In this document: in pieces, positions 21,331-30,352 of the stretch
Layout of the letters: the number at the start of each line of letters is the position of its first letter
How positions within the stretch are numbered: the stretch's first letter is position 1
Assembly (NCBI RefSeq): GCF_000278115.1
Contig: NZ_JH725115.1
Span: forward strand, 242,473-286,589
DNA length: 44,117 nucleotides
Origin: Bartonella sp. DB5-6
GTDB lineage: Bacteria > Pseudomonadota > Alphaproteobacteria > Rhizobiales > Rhizobiaceae
Direction of reading: 5' to 3'
Made by a program: the position numbers and the translations under genes
Notes under the pieces: generated by a model
What the model saw: only the letters and a program-made list of their open reading frames with translations
Told to the model about the DNA's origin: nothing
Database searches by the model: none

Positions 21331-21416
21331 TCATCATTGCGAGGAATCGCAGATGATGAAGTAATCCTGTAAATGTTTGGATCTCCATATTCTTTCAGAG
21401 TTCGCGATGACGATTG
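21331..21416. repeat. Palindromic repeat element with GCGAGGAATCGCA hairpin
   Basis: A strong hairpin is formed by TCATCATTGCGA at 21331-21342 and TCGCAGATGATGA at 21347-21359. A second, related motif in opposite orientation (TTCGCGATGACGA) follows at 21401-21413. The two ends look like the termini of a short non-coding repeat similar to the ATTGCGAGGA...GCAATC type found scattered in several bacterial genomes. That comparison is from memory and not searched here. Confidence 0.5.
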
Positions 21417-22008
21417 AGACTTGTACTTCACTTTCTCAAATTGCACCATTTTACCCCTAAAATTTCCATTTTTACAGTCTCCTTTTTCTATGCATGTGAA
21501 CACCTAGTCGAAGGTATGCATGTCCTCAAACCATTAATTTACCTGACTTTTGGGCTATGAGGCTTTTTTGACCCCTCATTTTTAGAGAACAAAAACCGAA
21601 ATATTGCTTTTACGTTTGTGGAATAAACAAAGATTTTTTGAAAAATAAAGTTAACGATATACTATCAAATTACATGGTTCCTGCTTTTATAATTGCTATT
21701 GATATGTAGCCTTTAAACAAAAGTAGAAAAATAGATAAACACCACTTGATCAGCACCTACAGTAAAAATTATCAAAGAAAAACTGTATTTCTGAAGAGAA
21801 AATTATTGCAATATGGTCTGCAATATTGGAGAGCAACAATATCATTCCCGAGAATAATTTTTTAGTGTTGTCGGCGGATTTTTGGGGGACTTACAGGTTA
21901 TAGAGGCTTATTTAAAAGAATTTTGGATTACCTTTGAGCTGACGGATTTTTTACAGCCCCAGTATTAAAAGATCAATTTAAAATGATGAACAATTACAAA
22001 GATAGCAA
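21417..22008. other. Non-coding start of the accessory region
   Basis: 592 bases, AT-rich, no supported gene. No integrase and no obvious copy of the tRNA 3' end was found here. Confidence 0.4.
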
Positions 22009-22817
22009 ATGTTAAACAAATCAAAAATTGACTTATCGTTAGAGAATAACTTTTTTCAAAGGTACGTTTTTTACCGAAATTATGCCCTAAAATGAAGGTT
22101 GTTGATTTTCCAAATGGAGTATCTTCTGTTAATTCAACATTTGCTTCAGACACATTCAATATTGTCTCTGCTAAAAATTTACAAGAAACTATACCTGTAG
22201 ACCAAGCAAAATCTATAATCGATTCCTTTAATGCACAAAAACTGCCTTTAGCTTGGTGGGTTGGACCGCATTCGTCTCATTATAAAGTTGATGAAGTTCT
22301 CTTATCTATGGGTTTAGAGCATGTTGAAACAGAGGTAGGAATGACAGCTTTAGCACAAAATATAGACTCACATGTTACTTCTATGCCGGATAACTTCAAA
22401 ATCAAGGAAGTTGAATCTCTTCAAGATTTTAGAGATTACGGAAATGTTATGGTATCAGTATTTTAGCCTTTTGATGAAGAAGCGGTTATATTTTATGAAA
22501 CAATAGGCCGTTGTTATAAAAAAGACTCTGATGTAGAGATATTCGTTAGTTATATAAACAATAGTCCTGTAGCAATATGTTTTTGTATTAAAGCAGATGG
22601 AATTGGTGGAGTGTATGATATTGTCACCAATCCAGATTTTCAGAAAAGAGGTGTTAGGACATTAATGATAAAAATTGCTATTGAGCATTTAAAAAGAAAG
22701 AAATGTCATGTTATTGGTATGCAAGCCTCTCACGAGGGAATTGGCATTTATAAAAAATTGGGTTTTATAAACTTTGGTGAATTCAAAGTTTATTCCAATA
22801 AACACATAGCGGTTTAG
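22009..22817 (+). pseudogene. Broken GNAT-family N-acetyltransferase
   Basis: Three joined segments make one protein of about 269 residues. An ATG at 22009 opens MLNKSKIDLSLENNFFQRYV and runs into a TGA at 22093. One extra A in the AAAA run at 22089-22092 would continue it into the next frame (MKVVDFPNGVSS). That frame is stopped by TAG at 22464-22466 and reopens in the same frame through VYDIVTNPDFQKRGVRTLM, then GMQASHEGIGIYKKLGF. The last part is the acetyl-CoA-binding core of GNAT enzymes (the QKRGVRT loop and a YKKLGF strand). Substrate unknown. Two independent lesions make activity unlikely unless the TAG is read through. Confidence 0.8.
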
Positions 22818-23183
22818 TTATGAACTCTTTTTTGCTAATCTACAAGAGAATTTATTATTTTCAGGATAATCGTATCAAAAAAAGATATCTATCACAGGTC
22901 CAATTTGGATAAGTGAAATTTTTTTATTTGATATGACTGACAATTTACTGTTTGTTGTGTGTTTTTCCTCCAACATCAAAGAACGACTTCCCACAGCACA
23001 GCATAGTTTGTCTGATATTTTTTGATAGATAATTGTTGCCCTTTGGTTCAGTAAAAATATGTAGATTCAACGGTGCTATATTGCATCATTGCATCTGTGA
23101 TCGGAGGTCGAAAATTTTAAACCCAACCGTGATATGCAAACGCTTCACTCTTAAATCGCATGAAACATTCGCAATAATGATAG
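22818..23183. other. Non-coding gap
   Basis: 366 bases between the GNAT pseudogene and the 3' end of an MFS gene. No gene, RNA or repeat was recognised. Confidence 0.4.
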
Positions 23184-24344
23184 TTAATATTCGCGCTGAG
23201 ACCTTTTTAGAGTTCCTTCTAAAAAAAACACTGCAAACAAGTAGATGAATATATATATACCAAAAATATATACTAATGACAGAAAACCAAACATACTTAC
23301 CATATACGCACTCATGTAAAAAAATACCAATAGGCTAAGCCTTCCAACAGTGGACAAGAAAGATTCGTATGTAGCTCTAAGATTATCGCTAATACTATCG
23401 TGCAGGACAACTTCCACACGAAGATATGTATACTTAATGAGATAAAAAATCATACAGACTAAAATAACAGCAATTTCTTTTTTGGGCTCAAAGAAGGCAA
23501 CTGTAAAAATCGTAGCAGCTGAAAGAAACAGTAGTAGAATAAAATTCACTCCCTCACTTAGTTTTGTAAAGAGAAAACTAGCCAGTAGCTGAGAGAGCAA
23601 TATAAGAGAAAACGTTATACCAAGATAAAAATAAGTTACATTGATATCATAATCTTTAAATATCCACTGCCAATACTGAGAAAATATATTGAAAAAAATA
23701 AGTGAAAAATAAAAACATAGAGATATGTAAGGAACTTTAACAAAAATAGAGAACATTTCTCTTGCGTCAGAAATGAAAGAATTCGCTTTTATTGTTTTTG
23801 TCTTTCCCTTTAGATCATCCAAAAAAAACAAACCAAAGACTGTTGTGATCATCATTAAAAACGCAGATATATACCATATATATTGGCTAGAATAATCGGC
23901 AAAATATGCGCCTATCAAACTAAATATAAACATGCCAATGTAATTATATTGAGAGCTGGAACCGAGCACTTTTTTAGTGGATGCAAGTTTTGTTTTTGCA
24001 TATTGAACAAGTAGGGCATTATAGGCACCAGCAATCAATGTAAGCGATAATGCATTAAAAGTTTCTGCCAAAAGAAAACCGTAAAAGCTTGTAGAAACTC
24101 CCATGAGAAAGAGCCATGCGGTAGCAAAAGCCGCTGCCAAAATTATAGATATTTTATAACTTTTTCTATCGGCAAAATATCCAAGAGGAATATCTGTAAC
24201 CATCATAATAAAAGCTTGAAATGACTTAATTATACCGATATCGATAAGAGTTAAGCCTTTTTCAAGCATATAAAATACAATAAAGGCGCCTGTTAAAATC
24301 CTTATACCGTTAAATAAAAATCCAAATGCTAATATACTTTTCAT
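23184..24344 (-). CDS. MFS transporter
   Basis: 386 residues with about 12 hydrophobic helices. The loop between helices 2 and 3 has the family signature as DIPLGYFADRKSYK, close to the canonical G-x-x-x-D-R-x-G-R-K pattern. The start has a GGTGA site 4-5 bases before the ATG. The DNA is distinctly AT-rich compared with the core. The gene lies 59 bases downstream of a fragment of an E1-like enzyme on the same strand, so the two may have formed an operon that exported a product of that enzyme. Substrate unknown. Confidence 0.85.
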   Translation of the reverse strand: MKSILAFGFLFNGIRILTGAFIVFYMLEKGLTLIDIGIIKSFQAFIMMVTDIPLGYFADRKSYKISIILAAAFATAWLFLMGVSTSFYGFLLAETFNALSLTLIAGAYNALLVQYAKTKLASTKKVLGSSSQYNYIGMFIFSLIGAYFADYSSQYIWYISAFLMMITTVFGLFFLDDLKGKTKTIKANSFISDAREMFSIFVKVPYISLCFYFSLIFFNIFSQYWQWIFKDYDINVTYFYLGITFSLILLSQLLASFLFTKLSEGVNFILLLFLSAATIFTVAFFEPKKEIAVILVCMIFYLIKYTYLRVEVVLHDSISDNLRATYESFLSTVGRLSLLVFFYMSAYMVSMFGFLSLVYIFGIYIFIYLFAVFFLEGTLKRSQREY

Positions 24345-24403
24345 TTATTCACCAATAGCGTCCACAAAGTAATGTACTAATTATTTTATATAAATATAAA
24401 AGC

Positions 24404-24610
24404 TCACATTTTATTACAGATATGGCAAGAGCCGCTATATGGATCTCCAGTCTTATCAATTTGATATCCGGAAAAATTAATGAATAATGTTTTTTCTATA
24501 ATTTGACATTTGTCAAAATCCGTTAAATATTTCACTGCTTCAAGAGCAGCCAAAGAACTAGAAACTGCGTTGGCGATTGCCACACCGGAATATAACAGCA
24601 CACCCCTCAT
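24404..24610 (-). pseudogene. C-terminal fragment of a ThiF/MoeB/HesA-type E1 enzyme
   Basis: 68 codons match the C-terminal end of the E1-like adenylyltransferase family. There is a helix of the type VAIANAVSSSLAALEAVKYL, a short beta segment TLFINFSGYQ, and a final CHIC (CxxC) motif corresponding to the second half of the zinc site. The nucleotide-binding N-terminal two thirds, with its GxGxxG motif and catalytic Cys, are missing. The DNA upstream (beyond 24610) differs in composition and is not homologous in any frame. This is therefore a truncated remnant, not a working gene. Confidence 0.62.
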
Positions 24611-25248
24611 ACTGAAGGCAGTTTGGCTATCTATTCATTGATGAGGCTCGGACGAATTGCCGCTGCCAATGTGGTGCAATAGCAGTAGCTACCAAGAATA
24701 TCATTTTATTGGGTAAACGGATGTAGCTTGATCGGCCTATCGTAAGGTACGCATATGGGCGAAGCTGGATTGTCGAGCGGGAAGTTTTAGTTGGGTGATC
24801 ATTTCACCATCATTGTTTTTAGGAGGTTTATTTGCAAAAATTCAATGGTAAGTATAAAGGATTCGAACTAAAAGAAATTTAATACTCCACCGCTTTCCAT
24901 AAAATCAATGAGTTATATATAAGCTCTGGAATTTTGCCTTCTTGATTTATGTTTTGCTTATCCTGAATCTTTTTGGAACTCTTTCTCGTTTTAAAAATGA
25001 GATCTATTACGATCTGTACTTTTAGGATAGGTGATACCATACTCTCTTTGGTCTAGCCAAAGAGTGCTTTCATTTGCAAAACCATAACTTCTCCATTGGT
25101 GGTGTTTATGTCAAAAAATTTAAAAGAGTCAAAATAAGGAACTTTGCTTGCTTAAATCGAGTGAACTGAAACACAAAATTGTAAAAAATATATGTTTTTA
25201 AATGCGTTACAATACATACCAAATGATGTTTGTGCGAGGGGATAATTT
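24611..25248. other. Degenerate non-coding region, with a possible phage-type gene remnant
   Basis: 638 bases without an open gene. On the minus strand, about 24900-25130, a short stretch reads ANESTLWLDQREYG followed by STDRNRSHF. It is vaguely like the start of RhuM/antirepressor-type proteins (TLWL-x-Q ... N-x-S-x-H), then breaks. The similarity is weak. The left 230 bases are more GC-rich than the surroundings and unidentified. The right end holds the promoter of the MFS gene, with a GAGGGG site before its ATG. Confidence 0.3.
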
Positions 25249-26460
25249 ATGTTAACTGCAAATTTGAAAGAACGTATTGCTCTGTTTGAGAATAGAACTT
25301 TTCTCTATTTTACATTGAGCGGCTTATTTTCTACATTTGGTAGCGGACTGAATTACATCATATTGTCATGGCTCGCCTACAATCAAACAAATTCCATTCG
25401 TGGTGTAGCACTGCTGATGTTTTTTCTTTGGATGCCTAGCGTTGTTTTTGCGCCTATTTTTGGTGTTTTGGCGGATAAATACAATCGTAAAATACAGATC
25501 ATCATTTCAAACCTAGTCAGAGGTCTGGTGATTGTGGTCTGGGTAATACTTGGACAATTTGGCATAGAAAGTAATTTAATGTTCTTATCTGCTATTTTGG
25601 GTATTTTTATCTCTTTTTATATGCCATCAGCTATTCCGTTAATCCAAAGTATTGTTCCAAAAAAACAGCTGATCAACGCGAATGCAACAATTGATATGGT
25701 CTATGAACTTGGCGCTATTTTAGGTATGGGGTTAAGTGGGTTTATACTCGCCTATGCAGGAATAAAAGGAGCACTTCTGATAGGCGGTATACTCTTTATT
25801 ATCGCTGGTTTGTTTAACTTTTTCATGAAGGTACCTAAAACGCGAGGATTTGAAAGTCAAAATCAGCAAAACTGGTGGGAAAATTATATATCGTCACTTC
25901 GTTATTTTAAGCAAAATCAGGCTCTTTTTATGCCTTATATGAGTCAGATGATTATTATGGCTCTTTTGATGACTATACCTGTTATTTTGGTACCTTATAC
26001 ACAAGAGGTTTTGAATGGGGATAGTTGGACCTTTGCAATATTGGAAGCGCTTTATTCAGCGGGGGTATTTACTGGTGCACTTTTTTCTCCATTTTTTTGT
26101 AAAGTTTTATCCATAAGGAAAACATTGGCACTTTTATTAGCTGTTATGGCTATTGGGCTCCTCATTCTGTCTGTCAATACACACATTTTCATTGTTTTTC
26201 CTGTTTATTTCATGATTGGATTTGGACTTTCGAGTTGGGCTCTTTCAATTTCTTTATCACAACTTTATTGTAATCCTGAATATCAGGGAAGACTACAGGC
26301 AAGTTTTAATGGAATTTCAGGGTGTTTTATTCTTGTGGTCTATCTATTTATGGCAAGTGATAGCAACGGCGTCTCATCTCAATCTGTATACTTTCTTCAA
26401 AGTATGATTGCGACTGCTGGAGTTCTCATCGTTCTTTTTTATAAAAGTAAAAAACAATGA
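25249..26460 (+). CDS. MFS exporter of the macrolide/enterobactin-efflux type
   Basis: 403 residues, about 12 membrane helices. The helix 2-3 loop reads FGVLADKYNRKIQI, as in MFS_3-type exporters, and the region SAIPLIQSIVPKKQLINANA is characteristic of that branch (EntS, MefA-like). The gene is intact, with a GAGGGG ribosome site 7 bases before the ATG. It stands alone between decayed genes, so it is either recently acquired or under selection. Substrate unknown. Confidence 0.85.
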   Translation: MLTANLKERIALFENRTFLYFTLSGLFSTFGSGLNYIILSWLAYNQTNSIRGVALLMFFLWMPSVVFAPIFGVLADKYNRKIQIIISNLVRGLVIVVWVILGQFGIESNLMFLSAILGIFISFYMPSAIPLIQSIVPKKQLINANATIDMVYELGAILGMGLSGFILAYAGIKGALLIGGILFIIAGLFNFFMKVPKTRGFESQNQQNWWENYISSLRYFKQNQALFMPYMSQMIIMALLMTIPVILVPYTQEVLNGDSWTFAILEALYSAGVFTGALFSPFFCKVLSIRKTLALLLAVMAIGLLILSVNTHIFIVFPVYFMIGFGLSSWALSISLSQLYCNPEYQGRLQASFNGISGCFILVVYLFMASDSNGVSSQSVYFLQSMIATAGVLIVLFYKSKKQ

Positions 26461-26776
26461 ATTGTATTTGAGAACTGTAAATACACTTCATTCTACAAAT
26501 ATTTATGATGCCTCACATCTCATATGTTGCTTTTAAAGCGGAGATAAGTGAATATCAAGGTTAGAGCTTTTAATGAGTAAAGCATAAATCTTATGTGTGT
26601 TGTAAAATGCTAGTTGTTTTAATGAATCAGCAAAAAACATTAACCTACTTTTCCGATTAACCTCACACTCGTGAGAGCCAATAACACAGTGCTTTGGAAC
26701 TTCTTAAAAGTCCTTTAATTTCAAGTTTAAGTAAAGCAATGAAGAAATCTCTCACCCTACAAGGGGGTATGTTCCA
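26461..26776. other. Non-coding gap
   Basis: 316 bases between convergent genes. No clear terminator or repeat was recognised. Confidence 0.4.
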
Positions 26777-27046
26777 TTATTTGTGTTCTTCAAAATCCAT
26801 ATGAATAACTGCGTCAGTTTCATCTTCATTGGAATGAGAGCTTTTGCGACGGCGCAAGGTTTGTAAAATTTCTTTTTGTAAAACTGTGTCTGTTTCGCTT
26901 AAACGACGAATACTCAGTTCCAATTCAAGAGACAAAGCTAAATCCACGCACAATTTAAGGTCTTCTCCAATATCAAAACCGCGTTGATAGTCGTCATAAA
27001 GACCAACGAGCGTATCGGACAATTCTTTGTCGCATAAAGAGGTCAT
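26777..27046 (-). CDS. Hypothetical acidic helical protein, phage-associated context
   Basis: 89 residues from the ATG at 27046, which has GGAGG 7 bases upstream. The open frame extends to 27154, but no start there has a site. The protein is acidic and helical (LCVDLALSLELELSIRRLSETD) with a short basic RRRKSS patch. It overlaps the 3' end of the upstream frame by 53 bases in another phase. No family was recognised. It lies downstream of phage-type control genes on the same strand and may be an early phage gene. Confidence 0.5.
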   Translation of the reverse strand: MTSLCDKELSDTLVGLYDDYQRGFDIGEDLKLCVDLALSLELELSIRRLSETDTVLQKEILQTLRRRKSSHSNEDETDAVIHMDFEEHK

Positions 27047-27488
27047 ACACATTCCTCCACATTGCGGTTTTTCCAAGCAGCTTTGGTACACTGTCATCAC
27101 CAAGAATTGCCATGTATACCAACATCCTAGTTTTGTCAATGTTGTGCAAAGCACTCACTTTTGATCCAATGCCTGTCAGAAACTTTATCGCTCTAGGATT
27201 TTCAATTTCCCAATTAAAAATACGTGCGGCAATGTTTTCACGAGAGAATTTGTAGCATTTAAGATATATTGTCAAACGGCTTTTAATTTGCGTGTAAGAG
27301 CAACTATTTTGACGATAAACCAAATGGCTTAAGATTTCATCATTGTTAACCAAAGCCAAACTAGTGCCATTGATATCAACAATAAGCAAGTATGGCTTAT
27401 AAACATTTAGTTTTTAAATAAGAGATGATGACTTTATTTTTTGTAGAACATTAATCATCTTGCCCATTTTTTGTTGATTTTTAGACAT
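26994..27488 (-). pseudogene. Hypothetical protein interrupted by a nonsense codon
   Basis: An ATG at 27488 with an AAAAGG site starts MSKNQQKMGKMINVLQKIK. After 24 codons it meets TAA (27414-27416), then continues in the same frame for 138 codons (LLIVDINGTSLALVNNDE...). A single substitution therefore splits a ~164-residue protein, unless translation restarts at the TTG at 27389. No domain was recognised. Its position after a Ner-like gene suggests phage origin. Confidence 0.5.
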
Positions 27489-27599
27489 TGATAAACCTTT
27501 TATCGTATGTAATATAAAAATGATGGGAAATGCGCTTGATACGCATGTTTTTGCAACGAGATTCAAGCAGTATTATCGCGCAGTACGGAAGGATAAGAG

Positions 27600-27853
27600 A
27601 AACCGTATTGGGCTTTATTGCTGCTTTGAAAATGCGACTACAACTTTTAGGGTAGCGGTCGAAAAGATTTGTTTGACGAGCAAACCGATAAAATCGGCAA
27701 TGGCGGGTTCAGCTTTTTCGTTAAGCTGTGGTCAAATGTTTTTAACACAGGATAACGGTTTTTAGGAAGCTTTTGCGCGTTTCGTCAAGGGTATATTCCT
27801 ATGGCGTAGCTCGATAAAATACGATGGCGATTCCATGCGTGGGTGATGGTCAT
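27600..27853 (-). pseudogene. Ner-like phage DNA-binding protein, degraded
   Basis: An ATG at 27853 with an AGGAA site begins MTITHAWNRHRIL, then breaks. The neighbouring frame continues LTKRAKAS, stop, SCVKNI, stop, then EKAEPAIADFIGLLVKQIF. A last frame gives DRYPK. The order W-x-R-H, L-T-K-x-A-K, K-A-E-x-A-I-A-D-F-x-G and D-R-Y-P matches the small helix-turn-helix Ner/Nlp proteins of Mu-like phages. At least two frameshifts and two stops are present. It is divergent from a CI-like repressor remnant at 27975. Confidence 0.55.
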
Positions 27854-27974
27854 AATTTTCGTTCCTGCTTAAACGGATGCTGTAACATCTATTTTTGGTA
27901 GGATTATAATGTAATAACGGCCCAATATAATGGGCAGTAACGATGTATAATTACTTAGTCAATAATTATATTGA

Positions 27975-28369
27975 TTTTGGAGTAATTTTTGGGCACGTCT
28001 AGGAGCAGAGCCTAAAACCGAGTTAGCAAAACGTTTTCGTGAAGTACGCCGCGCTCTTGGTTTCACGGAGCGTAAGCAGTTTGCTGACCACCTTGGTGTA
28101 ACGGCTGGTTCCATAGGAACCTATGAAACAGTGTAAGTGAACCTACAGCCTCCGCTCTCTCAAAATACCAAGAAATTTGCGGCATTTCATTAGACTGGCT
28201 TGTAACTGGCAATGGTGAAATGTTTATGGATGCGTGAAAAGCAAAAGCATGTGGTTTTAAACCGCAAGGGATTAATTACATTCCTTTTAATGAACACGTA
28301 AAAGAGACGCTCACAAAACTTATTGAACTATTAAACACAGCCGGATTCAATTTAACAGTTAACTACTGA
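27975..28369 (+). pseudogene. CI-like phage repressor (XRE helix-turn-helix), degraded
   Basis: One frame reads ELAKRFREVRRALGFTERKQ and then FADHLGVTAGSIGTYE, a phage-repressor-type helix-turn-helix. It stops at TAA 28134-28136. The next frame continues SEPTASALSKYQEICGI and SLDWLVTGNGEMFMDA, typical of the same family, to a TGA at 28235-28237. The same frame then remains open to 28369 (FNEHVKETLTKLIELL). The N-terminal start codon is also lost. It faces the Ner-like remnant across about 120 bases, the layout of a temperate-phage switch. Confidence 0.62.
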
Positions 28370-28503
28370 AATTTTTTCTTTGCATGAAGTATACGCAAAA
28401 TACGCACTATTCTTTGTTCTAAAGGATAAGGCTTTAGGAGCATATGGGATAAAAACGTCCCGTACAGGTTTATTTTCTTGTAATAAAAGCATAAAACGAT
28501 AAA

Positions 28504-28523
28504 ATCATCCCGAAAGGGACGAT
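28504..28523. promoter_or_regulatory. Palindromic operator candidate before hipB
   Basis: ATCATCCC and GGGACGAT form an interrupted palindrome around GAAA, ending 1 base before the hipB ATG and overlapping its AGGGA ribosome site. A half-like copy GTCCCG lies further upstream, near 28458. HipB antitoxins repress their own operon by binding palindromes of this general form, so this is a plausible autoregulatory site. Confidence 0.45.
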
Positions 28524-28524
28524 T

Positions 28525-28740
28525 ATGATTGAAAGCAGAATGAAAATATTGGGTTTTATTGTTAGAAACACACGTAAACAACAAGGATTAACACAAGAAC
28601 AGTTAGCAGCTACATCAGGGGTTGGTGTGCGGTTTATCCGTGATTTAGAAAGAGGCAAAGAGTCTTGTCATGTTGGAAAAACCATACATGTGCTTTCAAT
28701 GCTTGGCCTTGATATTCAGATTGAAAATGAAAAATTATGA
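28525..28740 (+). CDS. hipB: HipB-like XRE antitoxin
   Basis: 71-residue helix-turn-helix protein: IVRNTRKQQGLTQEQLAATSGVGVRFIRDLERGK covers the HTH (about residues 12-45), followed by the short tail LSMLGLDIQIEN typical of HipB. In type II HipBA modules it binds the operator and holds the HipA kinase inactive. It overlaps the hipA start by four bases (ATGA), a coupled operon. This gene is intact while its partner is broken, so it may now act only as an orphan repressor. Confidence 0.82.
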   Translation: MIESRMKILGFIVRNTRKQQGLTQEQLAATSGVGVRFIRDLERGKESCHVGKTIHVLSMLGLDIQIENEKL

Positions 28741-29976
28741 CCCGTACACTTGATGTTTATTTACACACAAAATTAGTAGGTCAATTGCAACAAGAGAAAA
28801 GTGGAGAACTCACGTTTCTCTACGATACTGACTATTTGTATAAAGATTTACAGGGCATCTCTGTCTCTCTACCTCCTCGTGTTGAAGCTTATAAAGGTCA
28901 AACAGTAAAAGCTTTTTTTCCGGTCTTTTACCTGACGAAAATGTAAGATATCGTTTAGCAATTTATTTAGGTCTTTCTGAACAAAATGCTTTTGCTTTGC
29001 TTGAAGTTGTTGGTGGGGATTGTGCTGGAGCTCTCGCGTTATATCCCCATGGACAAGTTCCAAATTTGCCAACAGATGATATAGAAACTCTTGATGATGT
29101 CCAATTAAAGGAAATTCTTGAGTGTATTAAACGTCGTCCGATGCTTGCGGGAGATGGTGATTACAGATTATCTCTTGCTGGAGCGCAAGATAAATTAGCG
29201 GTTGGCTTTAAAGATAACCATGTTCAGCTCATTAAAGGGGCGGCACCCACTACTCATATTTTAAAACCCCTGATTGAACATATTAATGATAGTACTCATA
29301 ACGAACTTTTCTGTATGAAATTGGCAAAACTTATAGGCATTAACATGCCTGAAGTGCATTTACATTTTGTGAATAATACACCTTACTATCTTATTGCGCG
29401 ATATGATCGTCAAACAGCTTCTGACGGGACGGTATTGCGTATTCATCAAGAGGACTTTTGTCAAGCACTTAGCATTGCTCCAGAATTTAAATATGAGTGT
29501 GAAGGAGGACCTAGTATTACTGCGTGTCAAACCATTATTTGCCAACATACGTTACGTCCTGCTGTTGATCAACTTAATTTCCTTAATATAGTTATTTTTA
29601 ATTATTTAATTGGTAATGCCGATGCTCATGGCAAAAACTTTTCACGACTTTACCAACAGAAAAAACCAGAACTTGCTCCTGCATATGATTTGTTAAGCAT
29701 GGCTATTTATCCAGATATTATCTCAAAATATGGTTATGAAAATAGGAGGAGAATATATACCTAAAAAAAATATATTTACGTCATTTTTATAAAATGGTTG
29801 CGGATACTAAATCCGCTCAATTGTTCTTAAAAAAGCAAATAAAAAGAATGACTGATTCAATCAATGATAAAGCAATAAAATTAAAGAAAGAACTCGAGGA
29901 TGAAGGTTTGCGTTCTGAAGTTTTTGATGCAATCATCAATGTTATTCAACAGCGTTCTCAACATTTAAAAATTTAA
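28737..29976 (+). pseudogene. hipA: HipA-like Ser/Thr kinase toxin with three frameshifts
   Basis: The segments, read in order through three frames, rebuild a ~413-residue HipA: MTRTLDVYLHTKLVGQL, FSGLLPDENVRYRLA, SLAGAQDKLAVGF (ATP loop), FNYLIGNADAHGKNFS (catalytic Asp region), APAYDLLS (metal site), VMKIGGEYIP, and a helical C-terminus. Breaks: the T7 run at 28913-28919 (one T missing), an extra base near 29714-29717, and an extra A in the A8 run at 29763-29770. Family HipA kinases phosphorylate glutamyl-tRNA synthetase and cause growth arrest. All key motifs survive, so decay appears recent. Confidence 0.85.
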
Positions 29977-30271
29977 TTTTATTGCTTATCTCTCTGTTTT
30001 AAATGATGATATTTTTAAGATACTGAGTAATATATTCTATCAGAAAAAACGATCGTTTTACTTGATAAAAAGGAAAAATTATCATGGCTGAATGCCTTAT
30101 ATATTCTTTTTTTATTAGAAAATAACGTAGTGTATTACAATTCATTCACGATATGAGATATAACACTCTATAAAATGTCATCTAAACCAATATACAAGGG
30201 ATTATTATGAGGTGTATTAATCTAAGTGATAAACAAACGCTTTTACTCTCGTCTGTATAATTTACAAATAA
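29977..30271. other. Non-coding gap after hipA
   Basis: 295 bases, very AT-rich. No supported gene. A 17-codon frame with a good ribosome site at 30207 is too short to judge. Confidence 0.35.
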
Positions 30272-30352
30272 ATGAGACTGCTTATTACTTCTATAGCTGT
30301 AATTTGTATTGCTCTTTTTCTACTGCTTATGAACTATCAAATATATCAATGA
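30272..30352 (+). CDS. Possible 26-residue membrane peptide
   Basis: An ATG at 30272 opens 26 codons, of which about 18 form one hydrophobic helix (LLITSIAVICIALFLLLM), ending at TGA 30350-30352. No ribosome-binding site is evident, and it overlaps the 3' end of the minus-strand MFS gene. It could be a small toxin-like or regulatory membrane peptide, or chance in AT-rich DNA. Confidence 0.25.
   Translation: MRLLITSIAVICIALFLLLMNYQIYQ

Noticed and set aside
21176..21364. 62-codon plus-strand frame
   Set aside because: Covers tRNA-Ser(CGA) and the palindromic repeat.
27520..27765. 81-codon plus-strand frame
   Set aside because: Antisense to the Ner-like remnant, whose residues are recognisable on the minus strand. 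This frame has no family features.
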